A stretch of DNA of 64,000 bases from Lineus longissimus (Eukaryota > Nemertea > Pilidiophora > Heteronemertea > Lineidae): the NCBI RefSeq assembly GCF_910592395.1, contig NC_088319.1, forward strand, positions 15,996,001-16,060,000. Reading direction: 5' to 3'. The notes beneath the pieces were generated by a model. It made no database searches, had not been told where the DNA came from, and was given only the letters and a program-made list of their open reading frames with translations. The translations under genes and the position numbers were made by a program. Within the stretch, counting starts at the first letter, position 1, and each line of letters begins with the position of its first letter. Below, piece by piece: positions 12,790-25,799 of this stretch.

Positions 12790-15700
12790 TTAGACAGCTG
12801 TTCCGATGGCTTCGTGGCTATGCGATCGTTTCTCCAGGACCAGGGGTTCTTCCTGCATTTCTGGCAAGCCTACAGCCAGGTCACGTTTCACTTTCCGGCC
12901 AAATGCACGTCCCAGGGAACCCTGAAAAGGCAACAGTTAAGCTTCAAGTAACAAAAAACAATGATTCGGTTGGCAACACCCACTGAAAACAATGCAGGAA
13001 TCATTGCTAGCACATGGTTTGTTCAAATCATTTCAACCAGATTACAAATTCTGTGCGGTCTACATACCCTGAAGCTGAGTTTTTTCTTGCCATCATCTTT
13101 CTCACCGGGACCTCTGAACGACCGCTCAAACGACTTGCCAAGGGAACCACTCATGTTTCTGAAACAAAAGACATCAGTTTTAAAGGTCGGCAACATCTTT
13201 GTTGACATCATGACCCAAGCATGATTACAATGTAGAATTCTGCATGTCAGTTGTGCAATTATGTACTACTCCAACAATATGGAATTGGAAGATCCAGTAC
13301 TTCTGTATAATCTATGTTTACAAAGCATCCCGACCATGTCACCTGCAGTTATGAAATATACTTGCACATTGGAATTAGAAATGTATATCTTTTCATTGCG
13401 GTACAAATTCTACTGACTATATCACTTTCCAGCTACACGCTATCTTTTATGCTGCATGGCACCAATGTTTAGCATTTCAGTCTCAGACATACAATGTGAT
13501 CGCATGTCTTCACATTCGAGACCATTGCCTGTGAAAAGCTTATTTTGAACCTTCTCGTAGGATAGAAAGAGGTCAGGAGTCCAAGGTCGTAAGCATTCCC
13601 GGTGTTGAACAGTCCCCAAGCAAGCACTACAGGACTGGGACCAAAGCTGCAGGTCCATCAGGTGAGACGAAAGCAATTTAACTGAGCTATTGAACTGAGT
13701 GTGAATCTTCCTCTCACATCATCCACTAAGCAAATATTCAAGGGGATAAAAGGCAATTCAAGTTTGCAGTTTGACGGACCAAGGTTAGCTGTAGCACTGA
13801 GCTCATTTGAGCAGACCTGCAGAAGCAATGGTTAGGAGCAATTTGAAACAGCGGCTGGAGGGATTTGTGGTGGATGTTTAACAGATACAAAGAAAGCAGA
13901 GCATTGGGAAAATGTTGACCTTTTCTATTTCAAGACACTGGCAGATTTTTAAAGGAGAGCACACCAAAACAGTGTCTGGATAAAACAAAACTTCCAGGTT
14001 AAAAAGTAGTCCAACAAAAAGGTTTCATTGGAAGGATTCACATAATCTTTCATAGTTTACAACACAGAAAACATGCAAGTTCATCTATGATAAATTGCAT
14101 GCAGTCCTAGAGGCACTAGAGCAAGGCGTCTCCAGCAGACAAGGGCAATAATTACTTATTTATCTGACAACAGTAGACGACTTGGAGGACTAAGGCGTTT
14201 TTCTGGCGATTCAGTAAAACACTTTATTTCAACACAGCATAGGCTTCAGTTGGAATCTAATGCTCACCAACGGGAAAACCTTGTTACCTTGCCACAAAAT
14301 ACTGCTTTACTTTTAAGAAATTTCAGTTTAGAATCATGTAGCTGTCTCAAAAGACTGGGATGCCTTAGTCCTAAGTCATGACAAGCCATGCTCATACACT
14401 TTTACCTTTTCTTCGTTTTGACCTTTGCTGCAATTCTAATACAAAAGAAGGGTGATAGTCAATGTAGATGTAGATGTACGATGTGTGCAAGATGGTATTA
14501 TGTATTGTGATTTTTATCAACAAACAAATTTGAACAGCTTGTTGACACCTGAAGAAATACCTTGGCCCGTTTGCTCAATCATACCAGCAGTAACATTGGG
14601 ATAAGTCCTAATCCAACTATCGTACATGAAAAGGCAATCAGGCCTAGTTGAGTACGGCCGGTGTTTCTCTCTTATGCCGATTGAGCATCCGTGACCATTT
14701 CCGCAGCAACAGAGAGATTCCACTGAGATTATCGCAATCACTGAGTCAAACAAGGCTTCCAGTGCATGAAACAGTACTCCAGAATGGAAGTGACATGGCG
14801 CACATAAGCCTCATTCCCAAAAACCTGCCCAAAAAGAAAATGGGAAGAGACAGTTGAGATGAGTGGTGACACCTTTAGTTCAACTAGGAAACTTACCTTG
14901 CTGGTTTTAAAAGTGCTTCCACCTCCGATGTTAGGTGGCGCCGGATGTAGGACTTTGATGGTGGAATGGCGAGGGCCGCTGCCATGGTTTCTCCATTGAA
15001 TGATGGCTCTAGGACTAGTACGCCACCGTGAACACCACTTTCAAGAAGATTGGGAGCATATTCCTGAAAACACCAAAAACTTGATTTTACTGTTTTGTAG
15101 AAGAACACTGAAAATTAACTAGAATCCTACATGATTTGACGCCTTCAGTTCAAATATAATCATTTAGATGAAAGTTGGGTACATTTTGTGCAGCTCTATA
15201 TCTCGAGACGTAACCAGATCTATCATGCATACCTGTAAATCTATGCTGTTCACCCATTGTATTAATCTCTCATTGGTCCAGACTAGCGGGTCGCAGTTGA
15301 ACGCGTCACACTGAGACCGTCGTTGTGATAATGCCTGGAAGAAACATACTAAACATTATAACATCATCAACGCCAATTACTATGCTCCAACTACGATGGG
15401 GGGGTACTGTTATCCAGCCTATGAGACATTCAGAAGTGGAACTCCCAAACTAGTTTTAAAGTTGGTGACATCAAGGCTGTCTCAATGTTTTCATGGCTAT
15501 AAAGCTCACTGAGAAGGACAGGCATATCACAGGAGAACGACAGGCATATCACAGGAACAGTAGGAGTGGTTATTTGGAGGTTCCCTGCATCACCAAGATG
15601 AAAATGACTGCAAGCCACTGCAAACCAATCAAACCTACCTCTCGATTGAAGTTAACTCTCCGTAAAAGTTCCACCCCGTTTAAAATGCTGGCCTGGTGGA

Positions 15701-18700
15701 ACTTTCGCGTAATCTGCATGCACCGTTCCATTTCTTTCTTGGAGAGTGTACTTAGCACCCGCCCGTCGACATGATGGGCCTCGAACGCCGCACTGTATTG
15801 TGGGAGTCCGATATCTCGCATCCAGACTTGTGCGACCCAGACGTGATCGATCGTACCCGCGTCTGGATATCGTCTGAAAGGAAAGTCGGAGAACAAGTCA
15901 AGTCAAAGGCAGAGTATCAATATAAGACAATTATATCCTCAAAACTAACGATTTTTGTAAGTGCTGATCTATGTCAAGTTAGGAAATTCTTCAAAGTTTA
16001 CAGTATAGTTTTAGCTCGGGTATTGACTTACACTTGTGCTGGATCTCTGAGATCATCTATTGCAAGTCGTAACTTCTTCCGATGGAGATAGTTAGTGACG
16101 CCCAATGCCGACTCCAGTTCAGAGTCGCTCATTTCCGATAAAATCTGAAATAGATAAGAAGGATATCTGCAATGAAGGCCAATGAAAGTACAGAAAAGCC
16201 TACTTTTTACATTTTCACCACATCATTTCAGGCATAAAACGTCCCTTCAGGCACAAATCGTCAACTTTCCTAGACTCTACATGCCAAAGCTCAGAAGATT
16301 AGTCTATGACCTACCTTGCCACTTTTGATATTCTCTGCACACTGCCTCCCGTATCGTGGCATGTTCATGACGATCTCCAGCCAGGCTAAGACATGATGTG
16401 CCTTCCACTGGTGGAGAGGGAAGTCCTTGAGCTGATTGACAGCCTGGAGTTTTTCATTATAGTTGTCTTCGTTGAGGGTTGAAACACGCGGTGAGGCACC
16501 TTCATCTAGAGAAGGAACAAAGTAATATATTATTTACAGATTTTATGGAGGTGGCTGGGGGCAGTTGCCCTCCCCCACTAAGCACTGTAGAATACTGTAA
16601 TCTAACATACCTTCCAAACCCATGTGCTCCCCATATAGCACAGATTTTCTTTTACTCGACCGCCCAAATATCCGTGACAACGAACTGAATCCCGTCATCA
16701 TCTTTTTCTTCTTCTTTTGATGTTCGCCGCTACCTGACAAAGTTCCCGCGCAAACGTCCATAACATCTTCGGCTGACCTTGACCTCTCGCCAAGGCCACG
16801 AAGATTTTCTGAACTATGACTGCTGGTGATTCTAGTACTCAGATTCGTTATGACTGAAAAACAAAAAAAATGCTTTCAGAAAAATGTCAGATATTGAGTG
16901 CTTTCTGAATCCAAGTATCCAACACAAATACATCCTCAGAGATTAACCGATGTTTGCAATGATGTAGATTCATGAATTCTACAAGCAGCTCTCAAAATGT
17001 TACGTCACAAGTTCTAAGATAAACGTCGCCAACATAAAGATAAAGACAGAATGAAAGTATTCACCCGTACACATATCACTCTTGACGCTTCGTGCAGACT
17101 GTGGAGGTGACTCGTAATAGGTCGCCATCGTCATTGTGGGTAACTGCTCTTCGCTGGGGGTCTGTACGTCCGTTCCAGATGAGATACCGGTGTCTGACGT
17201 GCTGGCCGTTTTCTGCTTGTGAGCAATGTCTTTTAGTTCTCGGATCTGGGCCCTAGCCTAGAAAGTTGATACATGAATGTTGGTTACCTATTCAACTTAT
17301 GGCCACATAGTGATACTGACTCACAGTTCACAAACTGCACAAACTATTGCCAACTGTGTCTAAAATCAGCTTGCAGCCTAATTCCCTCAACAAATATGGA
17401 CAGGACCACAGTGTTCTTTTCTCATCTAGAAATGTGAATGTTTGGGAAAACACCGGGGAAATAGCTACTTCAAGCATACTCTATATAGTCAAATTTCCTG
17501 GCAGAACGCTACGTGTCAAGTGACTTAGCCAAGACCACAAACCGGCATGTATATACCTCTGCTAATTCATCCTCAAGATGCTGTATCTCTGTATTTTTTT
17601 CATCGACTTCCGATTTTAGAATGACCACTCGTTCCGCGGCGTCCCGTGCCCGTTTAAGCACCTCCCATTTCTCTCGCTCTGCGTCGTCTTTTTCTAACGC
17701 TAACTATAACAGAGGAATCGGCAGGAAAAAAAACGTAAGAACCACAGGAAGTTAACAAAGGATTATCGACATTCGGGTTGCAAGGGTATTGGTAGATCAT
17801 TTGGATGTTTTTAGATGGACACCGTAAATAAATACACCTTCTGCAAATGCACATTTTAGTTTGTTGACACCGGAGAGGAATGTTTAAAGGACAGCAGACG
17901 AGATGCAATGGGGAAAAAAACCATTCAAAACTGTTGGGTTGAAAACAGCGGAAAATAAAACAGCATTGTCTTAATAATAACTCAGTAGGCCTCTTTCATT
18001 TCAAATAACTACATCAAATTTCTCGTACACAAGAGTGTCGCTCAAACTGTATCCGCACATGCGCTCTTACCCAAAGACACACGAGGTCAGTTCAAAGTGA
18101 CCTGCCCGAGGTCACACAGTCACTCACCTGCTTTATACTCTCATCGCTCTCTCGCATCCGAAGCTCGTAATTCCGGATGAACTCACGCAGCTCTCCTTCC
18201 TTTTCTTCGAGGGTCAGATAGAGTTGTTTCATCTGACTCAGGAGGTCGACCTTTTCCGCTTTCAATCGTTTCCGATCCGATTTCATCGCTGGAAATGAAG
18301 ACCAATAAGAAAACATGACATTGTCCTTCTTCAGAAGACAACAAAGTAACCAGGGGTAGATGACTTCCACTGGTTTTAAACAAACCCTAGTTCCCTGGGA
18401 CAAGGACAGGAAGAAGAAGAAGAAGACAGTGTTATTGTTACCTTGTAGTGCTTCCTTCGCCCTGACTAGTTCCTGTTGGTACTGGATAAGTTCCAGCTTC
18501 AGATCGCCCAGACTTGGCTGTTCGTTCAAGATCGCCTTAGTACATTTCAACTCCTTGATCTCCGTCATGAGCTTGTGTATTTGGTGCTCGAGTTTGGAAT
18601 TGTCGTTTTGTAACTTGGAGATTTCTAGCTCGGCCTCACTGAGTCGTCGTCCCTTTGTGTTACCTGAAAGGAGATGTTGAGTTCCTGAATTCTAAAACAA

Positions 18701-21700
18701 GGGTCAAGGTGTCAGCAATGCACTTGAGGGCCTCTGGACTAAAATCCAAGAGAATGGTAGAGCTAAAATGTCTGCTCATTATTGAGGCACATATGCCAAG
18801 GGCTTGGAGTTGAATTCATAGCATTTATTCATATATATTCAGAATTATTCAGTTTTCAGAAACAGCTGTTTTATACACTTTCTAACCATTCTGAAACTCT
18901 TGTTTGACATTCTTTCCGCTGGGGGATTGTACTCCGAGCTGATTCAGCCTCTTGTTGGTGTCCTGAAGTTCCTGTCGTAGTTCCTGCATCTCTTGATTCG
19001 CTGTTAGAATCGACCCATCAATACGCGTCGCCAGTTGGCGGTTGTCATCGACCATTTTCCGAAACTTGACCTGGAGGAAGAGATTTAAAAGAAGGTCAAT
19101 ATCAGCTGGTGAAGTTCCCAGCCGTTCCAGATGAGATACCGGTATCTGACGTGCTGGCCGTTTTCTGCTTGTGGGCGATGTCCTTCAGTTCTCGGATCTG
19201 GGCCCTAGCCTAGAAAGTTGAAACATGAATGTTGGTTACCTATTCAACTTATGGCCACATATTTGCCTTTGAGTGATATTGACTCACAATTCACAAACTG
19301 AACAACTATTTCCAACTGTGTCTAAAATCAGCTTGCAGCCTAATTCCCTCAACAGATATGGACAGTACCACAGTGTTCTTTTCTCATGGACAGAAATCAC
19401 CAATATTTATTTGTGAGTGCCGTGTGTTGGCCTGAGGTTCAGGATGTGGGCCTGAAGGTTTGCAACAACCACCGAAAAAACTTACTTGTGCATCCACCAG
19501 GAGTCGTCTCATAATCGCCATGGATGACTTGAGGGCCTCCCGATCTTTCGGGGAGAACTCATTGTCGATGTTGAACTCCACAGACTTTGCAGGCGAGAAG
19601 ATGAACTGGACGATTTGTTCATTGAGGCTGTCTAAGGATTGGATAGCTACAACGAGAGATTTGGAAAAAGATTCTTAAATCTACAATCACTCATTAAGGC
19701 AACCTTCTTTGTCGGACTTTTCCAAGATGGCCTCATTTAATAGAAGACCATTGTTCACCAAGTTTACCCTTTGGAACACTTTCTCTGCCCTACACATGAT
19801 AAGCGATATTACAATCGCAATAGAGAACGTTCTGAAAAATGATATTCGAGAAAAAAATTTGTATTTATAGAATAAATGACATGGACTTTTTGATCGAGGA
19901 GGTCAGGCCAGCGTCAAGGGTCTTGTGATAACAGTTACGATAAAAGAAAAAATTCATAAACTTTTCTTTAATTTCTTTATTTTTTTTTTTTTTTTTTTTA
20001 TTTTTATGCATGACCAGGTTGTCTCAAATAGACAAGAGGACAAGAATATAATGATGCCAGCTTCTTTTTGATACAAAGGGTTAATGAAATACAAGATATC
20101 CTGATGGCCTGGATGAATTTATGATACAGAACATTTTTGATTGCATACTTTCTCTAAGTCCACAAGTAGAACTAGTAGCACAAGCAGCCACACATTCCCA
20201 AACATATGATTTAATGAATATTTATATGCTGGCTTGGTCAATATTGCATATTGGAAAATTGAATAACATCACATTAAAGTAGAATTTGAAGTCACTGACT
20301 GATGATGGAACTTGAAAAGCTGGTACAGTCAGGGTACTGGTAGTATGAGAACTAAAGTGTGAGTCAAAGAATAAGAGCTAAAACACAGGAACTTATCATT
20401 TACAAGCGAGTGCCAATTTTCTGGCGATATTCTGCACGATATTGTATCAATAACTAAACCGACCTGATTGGCTATTTACACTAATTAGTTCAGCTTCATC
20501 AAAAATCAATTAAATCTACCAAATGACCTCAAATGACTAATTGAACCTCGTTGAATGTTACGATTACCTAAAAATAACTTTTGAGAAATCTGGGAAAGGA
20601 GAGAATTTTCCATTATCGGAAAAGTAGGTCATGTGGACCTTGTAGTGTATACAAGTACATGGAGGTACTTTCTGATTTCTAATCTACCCAAGCTCTAAGA
20701 TATCATCAGTGCCCGCCCCCCCCCCCCCCCCCTGAAGACTTTAGTAAACCTTTTTCAACATTATCACATTTTGATTGACAAAATGGTGCAAATCTACGCA
20801 TAACGATATGGCTCATTAGATGCCTAATTGTACAATAATTAGCTATTTTTATCTCATTTATTGATAATTTATAGCATCTTTTCGCCTTGAATTGATATGG
20901 CCATCAAATGTGGCAGAAATTAGCGATGAATGACCCTACCACTATCTCAATGCAACCAATAACTTATGAGGCATGTTAGAGTCTGGGTTGTGAATCTCAT
21001 TTTCTCGATGTCACGGTTTACAGTATACGAACCACCTTGGAGAACAACCAGGAACACCCTTTAGTATTGGCACCTTGGAGAACAACCAGGAACACCCTTT
21101 AGTATTGGCACCTTGGAGAACAACCAGGAACACCCTTTAGTATTGGCACCTTGGAGAACAACCAGGAACACCCTTTAGTATTGGCACCTTGGAGAACAAC
21201 CAGGAACACCCTTTAGTACTGGCGGAAGTTCTGTACTCAGGTAAATCGGCAATAACACCACGGGTGTACTCCTTTCAGGTGCAACGATAACACAACAGAC
21301 AGAGAAACAAAGTGGATAGGTCGTTTATAAAGCTAATCAAACCATTCATTAAGATACCCGCTACTTTCCCACATGTTGCCTATTCGGCCAATCAGGGTCA
21401 CCCCTGCATTCTTCTGTGCTCAAGATCAATATTTCAGAGTAGCTGAGTCAGTGATTGAAAACTTCCTTGCATAGAGAGGTGCCAACCTTGGCAAGTTTTC
21501 TGATGAAGAAATTTCAATTGAGTTCTCTTGATCACTTCTCAAAGCTTAGGGTTTTTGAGTTGTTCAATCTTCAAATGACCCATCACAGCAAAACAGGCGC
21601 ATGTCGTACAGAGGATAATGGAAGACATTGATGTACATGTACTTATATTTCACAAATGACAGACAGTAGTGAAATGAACAAACAGTCCATCTCAACATGC

Positions 21701-24700
21701 CAAACAGAGCGACATGCGCCTGGTTTTGCTGTGACAGGTCACAAATGGTTAAAGCACAGGTCCCAGGTCACTGACACTGAAGTCCTTGATGGCCGATTCA
21801 CGACTCCTCTTCACCCGAGCCGTAAAAATAGATCCAGTGACCAGTGGCCATACATAGTCCATTGATTGAATTAATACCAATGATTGGCAGCCTATGTGGT
21901 TATAATTAGATCACATCTAATTTGGGCAGTAATCATACGGTCGGGCGCAAGTGCAGTTCATTTGTATGCATAAGTAATAATTAATGCTAAGACAATCTAC
22001 ATCATCTTGACCACCAAGGACATTGCATAAAGGGAACTTCCAAAAGTACATCGATCCTCAAGTTATTTATTGATAAGAGCTTACATCTTACACGAAAAAG
22101 GCCCACCTTCAGAACAGGCAGGTTTAAAGGAACAACTTCGTGATCTTGAAGCCTTGTCCGTCAAGATCAAGAGCTCATTGCTCAGGGACCTCACTTGCAG
22201 AGAGATATAATACATGAAGCCAAGCTGTATTTCGGTTAATTTAGTGGAGAACTGAACCCCAACCTCATGGTTATGAGCCCGGCCCTGCAACCACTACGAC
22301 ACTGACTGTTGTGATTCTGAAGATCAAATGTATTTTTGGTGGCAATTACATGGTTGAGGTACGAGGCACTGAGCGATCACATCGGTACGTTACAGCGACG
22401 GTGCGAAAACTATTTTACAAGGACTGTGATCATTATCCATAAAATCCATAATAACAGAAGTAGTACCATCAGTAGTGTAGATCAAGGGTTTGTAACAGGT
22501 TGAAAATATCTCACAAAACTGTCCAAACTCCTTCAAAATGAAGGGGGATAGGATAGGAGTCACAGTACAGAGGCAGAAGATGGATTCCTAAACAGGTCAG
22601 CCAACTGTTGAATAAGTGGAACGGTGTAACAGACAACAAAGTGATTATGACATGAAATGTAACTACTTGTTAACATCAACTGGAATAAAAATCATCTAAT
22701 TGCTACTGTATTGATCATTGCATTGGGTACTGTAAGGTCAAAATCTCATGATATAGAAATCACAGAAAAACACAGAGATTGAAACCGACATTGGAAATTT
22801 GTAATAATCCCCGGCCCCCCTGGCACCCCCCTTCACTTTTAAGTCATTAGGTTCAAACAAGTTTCTACCCAAAACCAAACCACCCCCGACAAATTTCTGC
22901 ATCTCCTGGTGAAGACAAGGCTGTTCATTTCAGAGCTTCTAAACGCACACTAGAGGTACCTCGGTAGCCATAAGAGGGGAAAAACAGAAAGCGCATAAAT
23001 ACGCCCACCCAAAACATTGAGGAAATCGGATCCTACCGTCATCGAAAACACAAGAAACGGTTGCCATGATTCTCCCCAGTATCCCACGCTGCCTCTTGAG
23101 CCACTCCTGAGCGCAACTAACCGAGTCCGCCAACTGGAGCAACACACTAATGAGGGTGATACCCCATCGGGATGATCGAACGACTTTACTCAATATTATG
23201 ATCAACTCAATTAACATGTGGTTTCGGGTAATAGCATGTTTGATGTACAGTGCATTCAAAAATTTGTAGACCAAAAACAGATTTATATAGTATCGTTTTG
23301 ATTGAGATGAACAGCTTTCAGTTCCACTTCAAAACTATAGATGGACCTACTAGAAAAGTGATGCTTCCCGAAGACCACAATTAAGTGTTTGCACAAGGGT
23401 GCACTTCTGCTCTACGAGGAGCCACAGCCAAACAAAAATTGACCCCGATTTTGTAACATGCAATCTGATATGCTAAATGTATGCGTTCAGCTGCTCCTTA
23501 GAACACATCACATGCAGCATTTGACGGTGTTTTACACAATTCCCTCCAAAAATAATGAAAATTCATTCTTACCGTGCAAAAGACTTTTCTCAAATTTCTC
23601 TCCAGGGGAAGGAATAGTCGGCTTCCATTCTTCGCCACCATCATCGCAGGAGTAGTAACTTGACCTCTCCAAACTTTCCGATCCTGACTCGGAGAATAAT
23701 AAATCCCGAGATTTCTGTCGAAAGTCGAAACCCGAATCCTGCGTTGTGGCAGGGCTTGGTTCAGCACTGTCACTTACATTGGCGCGGTCTAGAACCTGAC
23801 TGATTTCCACAGACATGGTGACTGGCGCACTTGAATGTCCGTTAAGAAGTTGTTTGGTCCGGCTTTGTAGAATTTCTAAATCACGCGGCGAAATTCCTGA
23901 AGAGTCTGAGTTTTGAGGCGAGGCTTCGCCTGATTCTTCCAAAATGAGTTTCGGGACGAATGTTGATTGTTTTGAGGCATCGTCTTGTTTTGAGTCTGTG
24001 TTATCACAACTGGAACGGGCAGGAACTTCAAGATATGAAAAACTCGAAGCAAGATCACGGGCGGTTTCCTCGACAGAATGGACGGCGATATCAAGAGTTT
24101 CTGCGGCTAGACTTAGAGAATGTCTGGAATGATACTCATCATTTTTTGCAACAGTGCTGTGGCAAATGCAACCACTAACACCCTCCTCATCTGCAACATG
24201 TTCCACTGGAATGACAGTACCATCAAACACATCAACGCCCTCTGTCTCTTCCAGTTCCGGCTCGGCCCCCGCCAAACTTTCATCCGACGTCTCCATGATA
24301 CTCGGCAGACGAGAACCAAGATTCTTCCGTGCCATCTCGTCTTCAGAAAGACACTCACAAAATTCAGCTTCAGGATATCTCTCGGCTTCAAGCAAACACT
24401 CGTTAAAGTCCTTAATCACATCATAATCCGAGTCCCAAATCAGATCTGTAGCATCCTCAACCGACTGTGGTGACGCACTATTTGATTTCTCCACTTGCGC
24501 ACAAACAAGACCATTCTTCATGACCAACTCCGGAATACCTCCCCCATTACGGTTATTGACATCGTTGGTACAGATCTTTGCACTGTTATCCAAAGAAGCC
24601 TCTTTCTGAATTAAGTTTTCATCGAGCTGCACAGGGCCATTTTCAACGAACTCAGACCGGGGTATGCACGCTCCACCTACCCCACTATTGGTGCATTTTT

Positions 24701-25664
24701 GCCCCAAATCGAAATCTTCCTTCCCTCCGTAAGATTTGATATGGCAAGTGCACTGTGCCGAGCACTCACTTAGCCTTTCCCTGTTCCCATTTGACTCAGG
24801 AACTATTATCCCATTTCGTTCATGTGAGTTCACACAGCAAAAATGAAAATCACCTGCAACTTCTGATGCTGAGGTGAGATGCTCCGATTTCGAATCAAAG
24901 TTTGTAATTTTGAGAGATGGAAGCTGTGTATCTGGATCCGATTCCTGATGATCGCCAGACAAGTTCTGATGACCAGGACAACCTGATTCACAACAAGATC
25001 CATCCATATTTATAGCCGCAATATGAGAGTTTTTATTCCTATCAAATTCGTCAAGAGTTTTCAATGATCTCTTATGCAGTGAGAGTAACGGGACAAGTGG
25101 ATCATCACCGCGTTCCGATTTACTCCCAGCCTTCCCAACCATGTGCTCATGAGTTGTATCATCCTCACTGTTAGTCCTGCCGACCCGAGATTGAACTATA
25201 ATCCCAGGATCAGAATCTCTGCAATGATGTATCGAACACTCCCAGTTGTTAGAATGGCAAACATGTTCCATCACTCTTCCCATACACTCCTCAATAATCC
25301 CGCCAATAAACGGTCCGAGTTCACCGACACCATCGGCACCCCTACGATTCACCTGCAGATCCGATTCCCGCTGATCGTTTATTAACATCTCGCCGCCAGA
25401 CACCTGGCTAACCGATATACCATCTGACCTTCTAATTGCAGGCCGATCAGGATTTTCCATAAAACCACCAACCACGTTTTCGATGAACCCAGGGCTCCAG
25501 AGACAGAACCCAAAGTCGTGTAGAATTGCAAACTCCTGATCTTCGATAAAACTACTTTCAGTTTCCTTTCCGCTCAGAACTTCGTTGAAACCATTTTTAA
25601 TGATTTCGCCCTCCATGTTCTGGTACACATGAGAAGACGACAAGGTAGAAGGCTGTTTTACCAT
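12790..25664 (-). CDS. KAZN: Kazrin: coiled-coil scaffold with three SAM domains
   Basis: Cytoplasmic scaffold of the kazrin/liprin group, linked in vertebrates to desmosomes, actin regulation and endosomal traffic. Coding exons, 5' to 3' on the - strand: 25664-23573, 19646-19486, 19070-18887, 18663-18442, 18288-18128, 17703-17557, 17257-17071, 16853-16611, 16505-16315, 16144-16032, 15873-15639, 15334-15233, 15063-14897, 13158-13068, 12921-12790. All have GT/AG junctions and compatible phases: 1475 aa plus stop. Coiled coil about 755-1010, with kazrin hallmarks (DNRQLATRIDG, MKSDRKRLKAEKVDLLSQMK, LREFIRNYE). Basic linker KMMTGFSSLSRIFGR near 1110. SAM1 about 1150-1230; SAM2 (DHVWVAQVWMRDIGLPQYS) about 1240-1310; SAM3 (LVWTNERLIQWVNSIDL) about 1325-1395. 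Vertebrate kazrin is about 775 aa; the excess is the first exon, listed separately. Confidence 0.93.
13068..13158 (-). other. Kazrin exon 14, related to exon 15
   Basis: This 91-nt exon reads NMSGSLGKSFERSFRG..., a basic, glycine-rich tail segment. The last exon (12921-12790) starts with GSLGRAFGRKVKRDLA. The shared GSLG-[KR]-x-F core at nearly the same place in two consecutive exons suggests an exon duplication. The two exons join in phase 0, so including or skipping exon 14 can be tested directly. Skipping it would put the AG left by exon 13 out of register with exon 15. Confidence 0.6.
17170..17425 (-). repeat. Source copy of a kazrin intron-exon segmental duplication
   Basis: This 256-bp block covers the end of the intron before kazrin exon 7, its splice acceptor, and the first ~88 nt of exon 7 (ARAQIRELKDIAHKQKTAST...). 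A near-identical copy lies at 19122-19387. This copy is the functional one: the exon continues in frame into TDVQTPSEEQLP and on to its donor at 17070. Confidence 0.9.
19122..19387 (-). pseudogene. Duplicated partial kazrin exon 7 (pseudo-exon) inside intron 2
   Basis: Copy of 17170-17425 with few substitutions and an ~11-bp insertion, placed between kazrin exon 2 (donor 19485) and exon 3 (starts 19070). It keeps the acceptor (AG at 19211-19210) and the first 29 codons of exon 7 starting at 19209, in the phase left by exon 2. Read on, the frame adds AGNFTS and stops at 19104-19102. It therefore looks like a decayed exon, or an alternative terminal/poison exon giving a kazrin cut off before the coiled coil. 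Confidence 0.8.
19979..20000. repeat. Poly-T tract
   Basis: A run of about 19 T, with flanking T-rich sequence, in kazrin intron 1. It could be the A-tail of an old minus-strand retroposon. A poly-C run of about 16-18 lies at 20715-20732 in the same intron. Confidence 0.7.
21033..21222. repeat. 38-bp minisatellite, five copies, kazrin intron 1
   Basis: Units start at 21033, 21071, 21109, 21147 and 21185 (CACCTTGGAGAACAACCAGG...). The first four are identical and the fifth differs by one base near its end (TACTGG for TATTGG). The lack of divergence points to very recent expansion. Confidence 0.95.
23573..25664 (-). CDS. Giant first coding exon of kazrin, unfamiliar N-terminal extension
   Basis: A single 2092-nt open exon encodes about 697 residues, starting at the ATG at 25664 and ending at donor CACG|GTAAG (23573/23572) in phase 1. 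That phase matches the acceptor at 19646, giving HAIQSLDSLNEQ before the coiled-coil exons. The protein is acidic, serine- and glutamate-rich, with scattered Cys/His (for example SECSAQCTCHIKS, CLLEAERYPEAEFCECLSE). I see no transmembrane segment, repeat or known domain; it is probably mostly disordered. It is absent from the vertebrate kazrin I remember. It could instead end a separate upstream gene's transcript, but it has no stop before its donor and the phases match. Confidence 0.75.
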
Positions 25665-25665
25665 T

Positions 25666-25709
25666 TGACCTTGACCTGCTGTCCTTCTAAGTTTCTACAA
25701 TGACCTTGA
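25666..25709. promoter_or_regulatory. Paired TCAAGGTCA nuclear-receptor sites at the kazrin start
   Basis: TGACCTTGA occurs at 25666-25674 and 25701-25709, with a third at 25830-25838. On the - strand these read TCAAGGTCA, the extended half-site bound by ERR and SF-1 class receptors. The first lies 1 bp upstream of the kazrin ATG. They sit in a locally repetitive stretch, so function is uncertain. Confidence 0.35.
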
Positions 25710-25799
25710 CCTTTAAACGTTGTTCTTTCAAAGTCTGATTATTTGTCTGGAAATCTCTTAGCCATATTAGTCTAAATGATCTATTGTCCTCAATTGACC

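Noticed and set aside
15506-15556. CRISPR-like short repeats (ACAGGCATATCACAGGA twice)
   Set aside because: Only two adjacent copies without spacers, in an animal intron; a simple local duplication.
18080-18125. MIR-like phrase (GACCTGCCCGAGGTCACACAG) beside kazrin exon 5
   Set aside because: The match is short and partly palindromic; not enough to call a CORE-SINE.
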